A stretch of DNA of 64,000 nucleotides from positions 1,860,001 through 1,924,000 of the forward strand of contig JBBCHM010000001.1 of assembly GCA_037200045.1 (NCBI GenBank). The letters run 5' to 3'. The position numbers and the translations under genes are program-made. Shown in pieces: positions 35,489-43,815 of this stretch (positions are counted from its first letter, which is position 1; every line of letters begins with the position of its first letter). Origin of the DNA: Rhizomicrobium sp. GTDB taxonomy: Bacteria > Pseudomonadota > Alphaproteobacteria > Micropepsales > Micropepsaceae. A model generated the notes under the pieces. The model did no database searches and was not told the origin of the DNA. It saw only the letters and a list, made by a program, of their open reading frames with translations.

Positions 35489-36115
35489 TCAGGCGGCTCT
35501 GGCGACCGCGTCGAGTTCCAGCACGGGCAGGCGCCAGCCCATCTTCATGCGGAAGAGCTGCAGCGTCGCCGGCGAGACCTTGATCTTGAGGGCCCCGACC
35601 GTTTCGCCGTTGATGTCGCGCGGCAGGCCGAGCGGCTCGCACTCCCAGCCGACCGCCATGACGATCGACAGGAAGGACGGCGCGCCGAGGCAGGTGTAGG
35701 TGTTGAGGCCGTACAGAAGCGCGAACTCCACCATGCCGACGGCCAGATAGCTCTGCACGTAGAAGGACTCGCGGCCGCGGATATGCGGCGCGACGCAATA
35801 GCGCGTGATCTCCCAAGTGTCGTCGGCGACCGGAACGCCGCCGTCGCAGGCCATCGGGAACACTTCGCTCATCAGATGCGGTCCCTTGGTCGGGAGCAGC
35901 CGGACGGATCCCAGATGGGTCTCCTTCTTGTCGTCGAGCACGATCAGATAGGTCGCCTGGTCGTTGTCGAACTGGTCCATCTCGAATTTGCCGTCGACGA
36001 TGGGAAGGTCCCATTTCATCGAGTCGACGAAGACCTTCTTGCGATCGGCATGCATCGAATCGATCGCGGGACCGAATTTGTGGCGATTGTTGGCGTTGAC
36101 GACGACGATGACCAT
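35489..36115 (-). CDS. LuxI-family acyl-homoserine lactone synthase (copy 2)
   Basis: Autoinducer synthase of 208 residues. It shows RKKVFVDSMKWDLP (Arg, Phe and Trp of the LuxI core), FEMDQFDNDQ, the Arg in SVRLLPTKGPHL and the Glu in WEITRYCV. It is clearly different from copy 1, which lacks the Trp. Its ribosome binding site (GAAGGGA) lies inside the 3' arm of a strong hairpin. It follows luxR2 by 79 bp. Confidence 0.9.
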   Translation of the reverse strand: MVIVVVNANNRHKFGPAIDSMHADRKKVFVDSMKWDLPIVDGKFEMDQFDNDQATYLIVLDDKKETHLGSVRLLPTKGPHLMSEVFPMACDGGVPVADDTWEITRYCVAPHIRGRESFYVQSYLAVGMVEFALLYGLNTYTCLGAPSFLSIVMAVGWECEPLGLPRDINGETVGALKIKVSPATLQLFRMKMGWRLPVLELDAVARAA

Positions 36116-36124
36116 GGATTGTTT

Positions 36125-36147
36125 CCCTTCGGTAATGAACCGAAGGG
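36125..36147 (-). promoter_or_regulatory. Hairpin that covers the luxI2 ribosome binding site
   Basis: CCCTTCGGT and ACCGAAGGG form a perfect 9-bp stem with a 5-nt loop, 9 nt before the luxI2 ATG. In the mRNA the 3' arm contains GAAGGG, the only good Shine-Dalgarno sequence, so the fold would block translation. It could also be a protein operator. Confidence 0.55.
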
Positions 36148-36174
36148 TCGCATCGAACGCGGAGCCGGAGAATT

Positions 36175-36188
36175 CCCCTAGTTAGGGG
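36175..36188. promoter_or_regulatory. Dyad between luxR2 and luxI2 (possible lux box)
   Basis: CCCCTA and TAGGGG around a 2-bp centre, 60 bp upstream of luxI2 and 6 bp after the luxR2 stop. It is placed like the dyad in the first pair. Confidence 0.4.
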
Positions 36189-36194
36189 AGGCGC

Positions 36195-36959
36195 TCAACC
36201 CACCAGGTCGGCGAACGCGACCTGGTTGTCGAACAGCACGCGGACGATGAGCTGCATGCGCGTCGCCACGTCGTATTTCCGCTTGGCGTCTTCCATGTGC
36301 TGGTGCACCGAATGGTTCGAGATGCCGAGGATTTGCGCGACGTCCTTGTCGCTTTTCCCGCGCCCGGCGAGCAGGACGCAGTCGAGCTGGCGGCGCGACA
36401 GCTTGGGCTGGCCCGCGGTCGCGCCGCCCGACTTGGCCTTCTCCGACATGCGCTGCACAACCCGGCGCGCCGCCTCGAAGGCGAAGCTTGCGACATATTG
36501 CGCGGCCGGCAGCGTGGTCGACGGCATCTCCCGGCCATAGCGCGTGCCGAAGGAGCACGAGCCGGTATATTCGCCGGGAATGTGGATCGGCACGGTGAAG
36601 CCGCCGCCCAGGCCGGCCAGTTTGGCGGAATCGAGAATCTGCAATTGACGCTCGGTCAGCGCCAGCAGGCTCGGCACCTCCGACCAGATGAACGGCGCCG
36701 CCGATTTCTGGCAGGCCATCAGGACCGGATCGTCCGAGAAATAATCCTTGCTTTCCATCATGTCGGCCCAGGCCTGGGGATAGTTGAACAGGTAGATGGC
36801 GTCGCCCTTGGTCTGACGGATGTGCACGTGATGGACGAGCGCGAAATAGTCGAATCCCAGTTCGGGAACCGTCACCTGCAGGAGCGTCTCGAGATCCTTG
36901 ATGTCGGATACGCGGTTCGCTTCGCGGACAAACGCCTGCACGTCCTGCAGAAGATTCAT
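36195..36959 (-). CDS. LuxR-family quorum-sensing regulator (copy 2)
   Basis: Autoinducer-binding domain with FNYPQAWADMMESKDYFSDD and PVL, then FIWSE (pocket Trp, Tyr, Asp-Pro, Trp). The C-terminal helix-turn-helix reads LSRRQLDCVLLAGRGKSDKD and HSVHQHMEDAKRKYDV. The ATG at 36959 has GGAGG 5 nt upstream and gives 254 residues; an ATG at 37032 would add 24 charged residues. It heads the block of nine minus-strand genes. Confidence 0.9.
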   Translation of the reverse strand: MNLLQDVQAFVREANRVSDIKDLETLLQVTVPELGFDYFALVHHVHIRQTKGDAIYLFNYPQAWADMMESKDYFSDDPVLMACQKSAAPFIWSEVPSLLALTERQLQILDSAKLAGLGGGFTVPIHIPGEYTGSCSFGTRYGREMPSTTLPAAQYVASFAFEAARRVVQRMSEKAKSGGATAGQPKLSRRQLDCVLLAGRGKSDKDVAQILGISNHSVHQHMEDAKRKYDVATRMQLIVRVLFDNQVAFADLVG

Positions 36960-37180
36960 GAAGGCCTCCAGCAAGCTCAAATCGTCGCGCGATGTTTGAT
37001 CATCGCTGCGGCGTCGAACGCGAGCTTTCCCCATGTCACAACTATATGCAGCGGCCACAGCCGAAGACGAGTCCTTTCGCCCGCGCCGATGATCGCGCCT
37101 GTGCATCAACGATCTGCCCACCGAATCATGGATTTAGAGAGCGATCCGCGCGAACCGAAATCGCGGTTCGCGCTGCCCGT

Positions 37181-38143
37181 TCAAGGTATGAGCAAGACGC
37201 GGCCCACGGCTTTTCTGCTTTCGATGTAAGCGTGTGCGGCCGCTGCTTCCGAAAGCGGAAAGGTCCGGTCGATAACGACTCGCAACGTCCCCGCCGCGAC
37301 CTCGTTCACCAGCGACTGGATCATGTCGTGCACGCGATCGGACGCGATCTCCGCGCCGAGGAAGACGCCGGTGAGGCTGCGATTGCCCGCCATCAGCGAG
37401 CCGACATCGACCTGCATCGGCTCGCGCCCCGCATTGCCGACCATCGATACCCGGCCGCGATAGCCGAGCGACAACAGCGAGCCCTGCAGCGTCGAGCCGC
37501 CGACGGAATCGACGACCAGATCGACGCCCTTGTTGTCGGTGATCCGCATCACCGACTGCACGACGTCGGAGGTCCGGTAGTTGATGCCGTGATCCAGGCC
37601 GAGCGGTTTCAGCTTCTCGAGCCGCTCGTCGCTGGAGGCGGTCGCGAGCACCCGGGCGCCGGCGCGCTTGGCGAGCTGGATCGCGGCGACACCGACGCCG
37701 GAGGCGCCGGCCTGCACCAGCACGGTCTCGCCCGCCTTGAGCCGGCCGAACTCGAACAGGCAGTCATGCGCCGTGCCGAACGGCACCGGCACCGCTGCCG
37801 CCGCCTTCACGTCGCAGCCCGGCGGAATCTTCCACGCGGTGCGCGCCGGCACCGAGCGCAGCTCGGCATGGCTGGCGTTGAAGCCGACCGTCACCGCCTT
37901 GTCGCCGATCCTGAAATCCGCGACCTCGTCGCCGACCGCGACGACTTCGCCGGCCGCCTGATAGCCGACGATATGCGGCACCGTGAACAGCGGACCGCCC
38001 TGGCGGTTCAGCGTATCGCCGCCTTCGATCGACACCGCCTCGACCCGGATGACGATGCCGTTGGACATCGCTTGCGGATCGGGGACGTCTTCGTATTTCA
38101 GGACGGACGGAGGACCGTTCTCGTAATAGACGGCGGCTTTCAT
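37181..38143 (-). CDS. NADPH:quinone oxidoreductase-like medium-chain reductase
   Basis: Zinc-independent MDR-superfamily enzyme of 320 residues. It starts MKAAVYYENGPPSVLKYEDV, has the N-terminal GroES-like domain (VGYQAAGEVVAVGDEV), the Rossmann motif QAGASGVGVAAIQLAKRAGA and the NADPH-type TASSDERLEKLKPLG. Structural-zinc cysteines are absent. Substrate unknown; quinones or enones are usual. It is next to, but probably separate from, the quorum-sensing block. Confidence 0.88.
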   Translation of the reverse strand: MKAAVYYENGPPSVLKYEDVPDPQAMSNGIVIRVEAVSIEGGDTLNRQGGPLFTVPHIVGYQAAGEVVAVGDEVADFRIGDKAVTVGFNASHAELRSVPARTAWKIPPGCDVKAAAAVPVPFGTAHDCLFEFGRLKAGETVLVQAGASGVGVAAIQLAKRAGARVLATASSDERLEKLKPLGLDHGINYRTSDVVQSVMRITDNKGVDLVVDSVGGSTLQGSLLSLGYRGRVSMVGNAGREPMQVDVGSLMAGNRSLTGVFLGAEIASDRVHDMIQSLVNEVAAGTLRVVIDRTFPLSEAAAAHAYIESRKAVGRVLLIP

Positions 38144-38359
38144 GGCATGCTCCCGATGGTGGTTGCGAAAAGCCTAGCCGCTCCCGAACCCCATGCAAGG
38201 CGGGCGAATTCTACACGCCGCATTTGTCCTTGCGGCGCCGTGGCCCACGCCGCGCGACCTGACAAAGTCAGCCGGCGCAAGGGTTTATGACAGCGGGCGG
38301 ATTGGATAAGTGGGACACAATGGGGCTAATCTAAACGTCACAAAGCATCGGGGAAGACC

Positions 38360-39574
<1,215 letters not shown>

Positions 39575-39576
39575 CG

Positions 39577-40005
39577 ATGCGAAATCGACTTCTTGCGACG
39601 GCGTTCGTTCTCGCGTGCGGCGCGGCGCAGGCAGCGGATGCGCCGAAGGTGGACGTCCAGCCGGTCGCCCGCACCAACACCACGATCACCGGCCAGCCCA
39701 TCGTCGTGCCGGACAAGCCCGATGTGGTGGTCTCCCTCGTGACCTTTCCGCCGGGGGCGCGGCTGCCGGAACACCAGCACCGCTTTCCGCACTATGTCTA
39801 TGTGCTGGACGGCGTGCTGACGGTCATCAACATCCAGACCGGCAAGATCTTCGACGTGAAGGCGGGCGACTTCGTCGTGGAGATGCAGGACACCTGGCAC
39901 TACGGCATCAACAACGGGTCGGTCCCGGTGAAGCTGCTCGTCATCGACCAGGTGCCGGCGGGCACCAAGAGCAACTCGGTGCCGAAGGCTCCGCCCTCCC
40001 CTTGA
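39577..40005 (+). CDS. Exported cupin-domain protein
   Basis: Signal peptide (LLATAFVLACGAAQA) followed by a single cupin barrel. Motif 1 is FPPGARLPEHQHRFPHYVYV, with the metal-binding histidines, and motif 2 is AGDFVVEMQDTWHYGINNG. Length 142. It begins 2 bp after the thiolase stop, so it is co-transcribed. Function unknown; it is periplasmic if the signal is cleaved. Confidence 0.82.
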   Translation: MRNRLLATAFVLACGAAQAADAPKVDVQPVARTNTTITGQPIVVPDKPDVVVSLVTFPPGARLPEHQHRFPHYVYVLDGVLTVINIQTGKIFDVKAGDFVVEMQDTWHYGINNGSVPVKLLVIDQVPAGTKSNSVPKAPPSP

Positions 40006-40024
40006 TCAGGGGGCGGGTCGCCTC

Positions 40025-41152
40025 TCAATACCCCAGCAGCGTCGCGTAGCGGTCGCGGTGGTAGGACGAGCCGCCGAAGATCGCTTCCTGGGCGCGGGCG
40101 CGCTTGAGATACAGCCCCGCGTCATGCGCGTCGGTCATGCCGATGCCGCCATGCATCTGCACCATCTCGTTGGACACCAGATGCACCAGGTCGCCGGCCT
40201 TGGCCTTGGCCAGCGAGGCGAGCTGCGCCACGTCGTTGGCGTCGCGGTCGATCGCCGCCAGCGCGCCCTCGACGCAGGAGCGCGCCAGTTCGAGGTCGGT
40301 GAACATCTTGGCGGCGCGGTGCTGCAGCGCCTGGAAGGCACCGATCTTCTGGCCGAACTGCTCGCGGGTCTTGAGGTATTCGAGCGTGATGTCGAAGGAC
40401 TGCATCGCCTGGCCAAGCATCTCGGCGGCGAGGCCGGCGCGGGCGCGGTCGAGCGTGGTCTCCAGCACGCCGGCGCCCTGATCCAGCGTGCCCAGGACTT
40501 CACCTTCGACATCCTTGAACGTCAGGTTGGCGTAGCCGCGGCTGTCGACGGTCTTCAATTTCTCGCGCGTCAGTCCGCTATCCTTGCCATCAACCAGCAC
40601 CAGCGTGATGCCGCCCTTGTCGCCCGGCTTGCCGCTCGTACGCGCGGCAACGATCACCAGATCGGCCGTGCCGCCGTCGAGCACGAAGGCCTTGCGGCCG
40701 TTGAGCTTGACCTTGCCGCCCGAGACGGTGCCGGCCAGCGCGATCTTCTCCGGCGCGTGGTGCGGACCCTCATCGACGGCGAGCGTCGCGATCAGCTTTC
40801 CCTCGGCGATAGCCGGCAGGTATTTCTGCTTCTGCGCGTCCGAACCGGCGAGCAGCAGCGCCGTCGTCGCGGTCAGCGCCGTCGAGATCAGCGGCGAAGC
40901 GGTCAGCGTGCGCCCCGTCTCCTCCAGCACCAGGCCGAGGGTGAGATAGCCTAGGCCCACACCACCGAATTCCTCCGGAACCAGGATGCCGGCCCAGCCG
41001 AGCTCGGCCATCTCCTTCCAGGCCGTGCGGTCGAAGCCGTCTTCATTGCCGCTGTCGCGCAGCTTGCGGAAGGCGGTGACGGGCGATTTCTCCTGCACCC
41101 ACGACTTCGCGGCGTCGCGGATCATGGACTGTTCTTCGTTCAAGACTGCCAT
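40025..41152 (-). CDS. Acyl-CoA dehydrogenase family protein (1)
   Basis: FAD-dependent acyl-CoA dehydrogenase, 375 residues, with GILVPEEFGGVGLGYLTLGL, REQFGQKIGAFQALQHRAA and the C-terminal MHGGIGMTDAHD. It lacks the SEPGAGSD motif of its two upstream neighbours, as in the partner subunit of heteromeric FadE-type dehydrogenases. It follows the second dehydrogenase gene by 24 bp. Confidence 0.9.
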   Translation of the reverse strand: MAVLNEEQSMIRDAAKSWVQEKSPVTAFRKLRDSGNEDGFDRTAWKEMAELGWAGILVPEEFGGVGLGYLTLGLVLEETGRTLTASPLISTALTATTALLLAGSDAQKQKYLPAIAEGKLIATLAVDEGPHHAPEKIALAGTVSGGKVKLNGRKAFVLDGGTADLVIVAARTSGKPGDKGGITLVLVDGKDSGLTREKLKTVDSRGYANLTFKDVEGEVLGTLDQGAGVLETTLDRARAGLAAEMLGQAMQSFDITLEYLKTREQFGQKIGAFQALQHRAAKMFTDLELARSCVEGALAAIDRDANDVAQLASLAKAKAGDLVHLVSNEMVQMHGGIGMTDAHDAGLYLKRARAQEAIFGGSSYHRDRYATLLGY

Positions 41153-41176
41153 TTTCGGATACCCCGGTGATGTCGC

Positions 41177-42394
41177 TTATTGATGATCGAGCAGGCCAAG
41201 GATGCGCTTGGCGATGATGTTGTTCTGGATCTCCTGGCTGCCGCCATAGATCGTCGTCGCCTTGCCGCCGAGCCAGCCGCGCACCGTGTCGAGCTCGCCG
41301 CGGGTGAAGCCTTCGCCTTCCCAGCCCAGCCCCTGATAGCCCATCATTTCGATCAGCAGCTCGGAGCGCTCCTGGCCGATGCGCGAGCCGGCGTTCTTCA
41401 TGATCGAGGTCGTCGCCGACGGGCCCTGATTGCCCTTGGCTTCGGCCTGGGCGCGGAACACGGTCAGCATGAAGGCGCGGGAATCCATCAGATGGTTGGT
41501 GACGCGGACGCGCAGGTCGGCGTCGGCGATGCGGCCATTGTCGTTGGCGCCGACATAATCCTTGGCGACCTGATCCAGCGTGCGGGTCTCGCCGCTGCGG
41601 CCGAGCCCGGCGGCGCTGCCGATATTGCCGCCCAGGCCCGCGCGCTCGAACTGCAGCAGGCGCTTGCCGATGGTCCAGCCGCCGTTGAGCGGGCCCATCA
41701 GGTTCTCCTTGGGCACCTTCACGTCGGTAAAGAAGGTCTCGCAGAACGGCGAGTTGCCGCTGATCAGCTTGATCGGCCGCACTTCGACGCCCGGCGACTT
41801 CATGTCGATCAGGAGGAACGAGATGCCCTCGTGCTTTTTCGTGTTGTCGGTGCGGACCAGCGCGAAGCACATGTCGGCGTATTGCGCGCCCGAGGTCCAG
41901 ATCTTCTGGCCGTTGACCAGGAAGTGGTCGCCCTTGTCGAGGCATTGCGTGCGCAGGCTGGCGAGGTCGGAGCCGGCGCCGGGCTCGCTATAGCCCTGGC
42001 ACCACCAGGTCGTGCCCTGCACGATGCCCGGGACGTATTTCTTCTTCTGCTCGTCCGAGCCGTATTCCAAAAGCGTCGGGCCGAACATCATCACGCCCAT
42101 GCCGCCGATCGGGTTGAAGGCGCCGAGGCGGGCGATCTCCTGTTGCAGCACGCGCGCCTGCGCGGGCGAGAGCCCGCCGCCGCCATATTGCCTGGGCCAG
42201 GTCGGCGTGCCCCAGCCCTTCTCGCCCATCGCCTTCTTCCATTTGGCGAAGTCGCCGCCGCCGGCCGGGCCGCCCTCGCCCGCCATCATCGCGCCCTTGC
42301 CCTTCAGCGATGGCGGGAAATTCTCTTCGAGCCATTGGCGCGCGTCGGCGCGGAAGGCTTCCAGATCGGTATCGACTTTTTCGGCGGCGCTCAT
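41177..42394 (-). CDS. Acyl-CoA dehydrogenase family protein (2)
   Basis: FAD-dependent dehydrogenase, 405 residues. It has QGYSEPGAGSDLASLRTQC (flavin and substrate loop), WTSGAQYADMCF, VPKENLMGPLNGGW, and MMGYQGLGWEGEGF in the C-terminal helical domain. GGAGGAAG precedes the ATG. It is close in sequence to the third dehydrogenase, so the two arose by duplication. The three are in one minus-strand operon, probably acting on bulky or long-chain acyl-CoA. Confidence 0.92.
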   Translation of the reverse strand: MSAAEKVDTDLEAFRADARQWLEENFPPSLKGKGAMMAGEGGPAGGGDFAKWKKAMGEKGWGTPTWPRQYGGGGLSPAQARVLQQEIARLGAFNPIGGMGVMMFGPTLLEYGSDEQKKKYVPGIVQGTTWWCQGYSEPGAGSDLASLRTQCLDKGDHFLVNGQKIWTSGAQYADMCFALVRTDNTKKHEGISFLLIDMKSPGVEVRPIKLISGNSPFCETFFTDVKVPKENLMGPLNGGWTIGKRLLQFERAGLGGNIGSAAGLGRSGETRTLDQVAKDYVGANDNGRIADADLRVRVTNHLMDSRAFMLTVFRAQAEAKGNQGPSATTSIMKNAGSRIGQERSELLIEMMGYQGLGWEGEGFTRGELDTVRGWLGGKATTIYGGSQEIQNNIIAKRILGLLDHQ

Positions 42395-42444
42395 GCGTGA
42401 CTTCCTCCGGTTTGGCGAACAGGGCTTCGGCTATTCGCCGTTCT

Positions 42445-43650
42445 TCATTGATGATCCATCAGCCCCAGCACGCGCTTGGAGATGACGTTAAGGTTCACCT
42501 CCGACGTGCCGCCTTCGATGGAATTGCCCTTGGCGCGCAGCATGCCGCGCATCGCGGCGATCTCTTCGGGCTTGTAGCCCTCGCCGTCCCAGCCCAGGCC
42601 CTGCGTGCCCAGCGCCTCCACCAGCAGTTCGGTGCGCTCCTGGTTTATCTTGGCGGCGGCGTATTTGATGATCGAGGTCGCGGCCGACGGACCTTTGCCT
42701 TGCTTGGACTCCTCCTCGGCGCGGCGCACGGTGAGCGCGAAGGCGCGCGCTTCCATCTTGTGCGCCGTGATGCGGCCGCGCAGGTCGGCGTCGGCGAGCC
42801 GGCCATCCTCCGTGCCGATATAATCGAGCGCGGCGTGTTCCAGATCGTAGCCGCCACCGCTGCCGAAGCCGCTGGCGGAGATGTTCTGGCGCTCGTACTG
42901 CAACAGGCGCTTGGCGATGTCCCAGCCGCCATTGAGCTTTCCGACAAGCTGGCTCTTGGGCACCTTCACATCGGTGAAGAAGGTCTCGCAGAACGGCGAG
43001 TTGCCGCTGATCAGCTTGATCGGCCTGGGCTCGACGCCCGGCGACGCCATGTCGAACAGCAGGAACGAGATGCCTTCGTGCTTCTTCGTGTTGTCGGTGC
43101 GGACGAGACAGAAGATCCAGTCCGCCTTGTCGGCATAGGAAGTCCAGATCTTCGAGCCGTTGAGGAGATAGTGGTCGCCCTTGTCGACCGCCTGGGTGCG
43201 CAGCCCCGCGAGGTCGGAACCGGCGCCGGGCTCGCTATAACCCTGGCACCAGCGGATCTCGCCCTTCACGATCTGGGGCAGGAAGCGCTTCTTCTGGTCT
43301 TCGCTGGCATATTCGAGCAGCACCGGTCCCAGCATCCAGATGCCGAAAGACATCAGCGCGGGACGCGCCTTGAGGCGGCCGAGTTCCTGGCTCAACACGC
43401 GCGCCTCGGCATTGGAGAGGCCGCCGCCACCATATTCCCTGGGCCAGGTCGGCGCCGTCCAGCCTTTGGCCGCCATGCGGTCGAGCCACAGCTTCTGTTC
43501 CGGATTCTTGAACGTCGCCTTGCGGCCGCCCCAGATGGAATCGTCGTCGCCGTCCGTCACCGCCAATTCGGCGCCGCCGCGCATCGAGGGCGGGCAATTG
43601 GCCTCCAGCCAGGCGCGCGTTTCGCTTCGGAATGTCTCGAGATCGCTCAT
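42445..43650 (-). CDS. Acyl-CoA dehydrogenase family protein (3)
   Basis: First gene of the dehydrogenase operon, 401 residues from the ATG at 43650. It has QGYSEPGAGSDLAGLRTQA, WTSYADKADWIFCLVRTDN, VPKSQLVGKLNGGW and the C-terminal GGTSEVNLNVISKRVLGL. It shares long identical stretches with the next gene (for example RPIKLISGNSPFCETFFTDV), showing a tandem duplication. It is 50 bp from the next gene. Confidence 0.92.
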   Translation of the reverse strand: MSDLETFRSETRAWLEANCPPSMRGGAELAVTDGDDDSIWGGRKATFKNPEQKLWLDRMAAKGWTAPTWPREYGGGGLSNAEARVLSQELGRLKARPALMSFGIWMLGPVLLEYASEDQKKRFLPQIVKGEIRWCQGYSEPGAGSDLAGLRTQAVDKGDHYLLNGSKIWTSYADKADWIFCLVRTDNTKKHEGISFLLFDMASPGVEPRPIKLISGNSPFCETFFTDVKVPKSQLVGKLNGGWDIAKRLLQYERQNISASGFGSGGGYDLEHAALDYIGTEDGRLADADLRGRITAHKMEARAFALTVRRAEEESKQGKGPSAATSIIKYAAAKINQERTELLVEALGTQGLGWDGEGYKPEEIAAMRGMLRAKGNSIEGGTSEVNLNVISKRVLGLMDHQ

Positions 43651-43815
43651 CGTCCTCACCCATCCGGGCACATGTTTGTCGGCGCGCGCGGCCCGGTGCG
43701 CCCCGACTCTAGCGGGGCCGGCGGCCGCCTTCCATACCGGCGTTTCTAAAAACAGGCGCTAACACAAAGCCGCGCCGTCGGTCCATGGTGACGCAGCGAC
43801 AGGTTTCGGCCCGGC

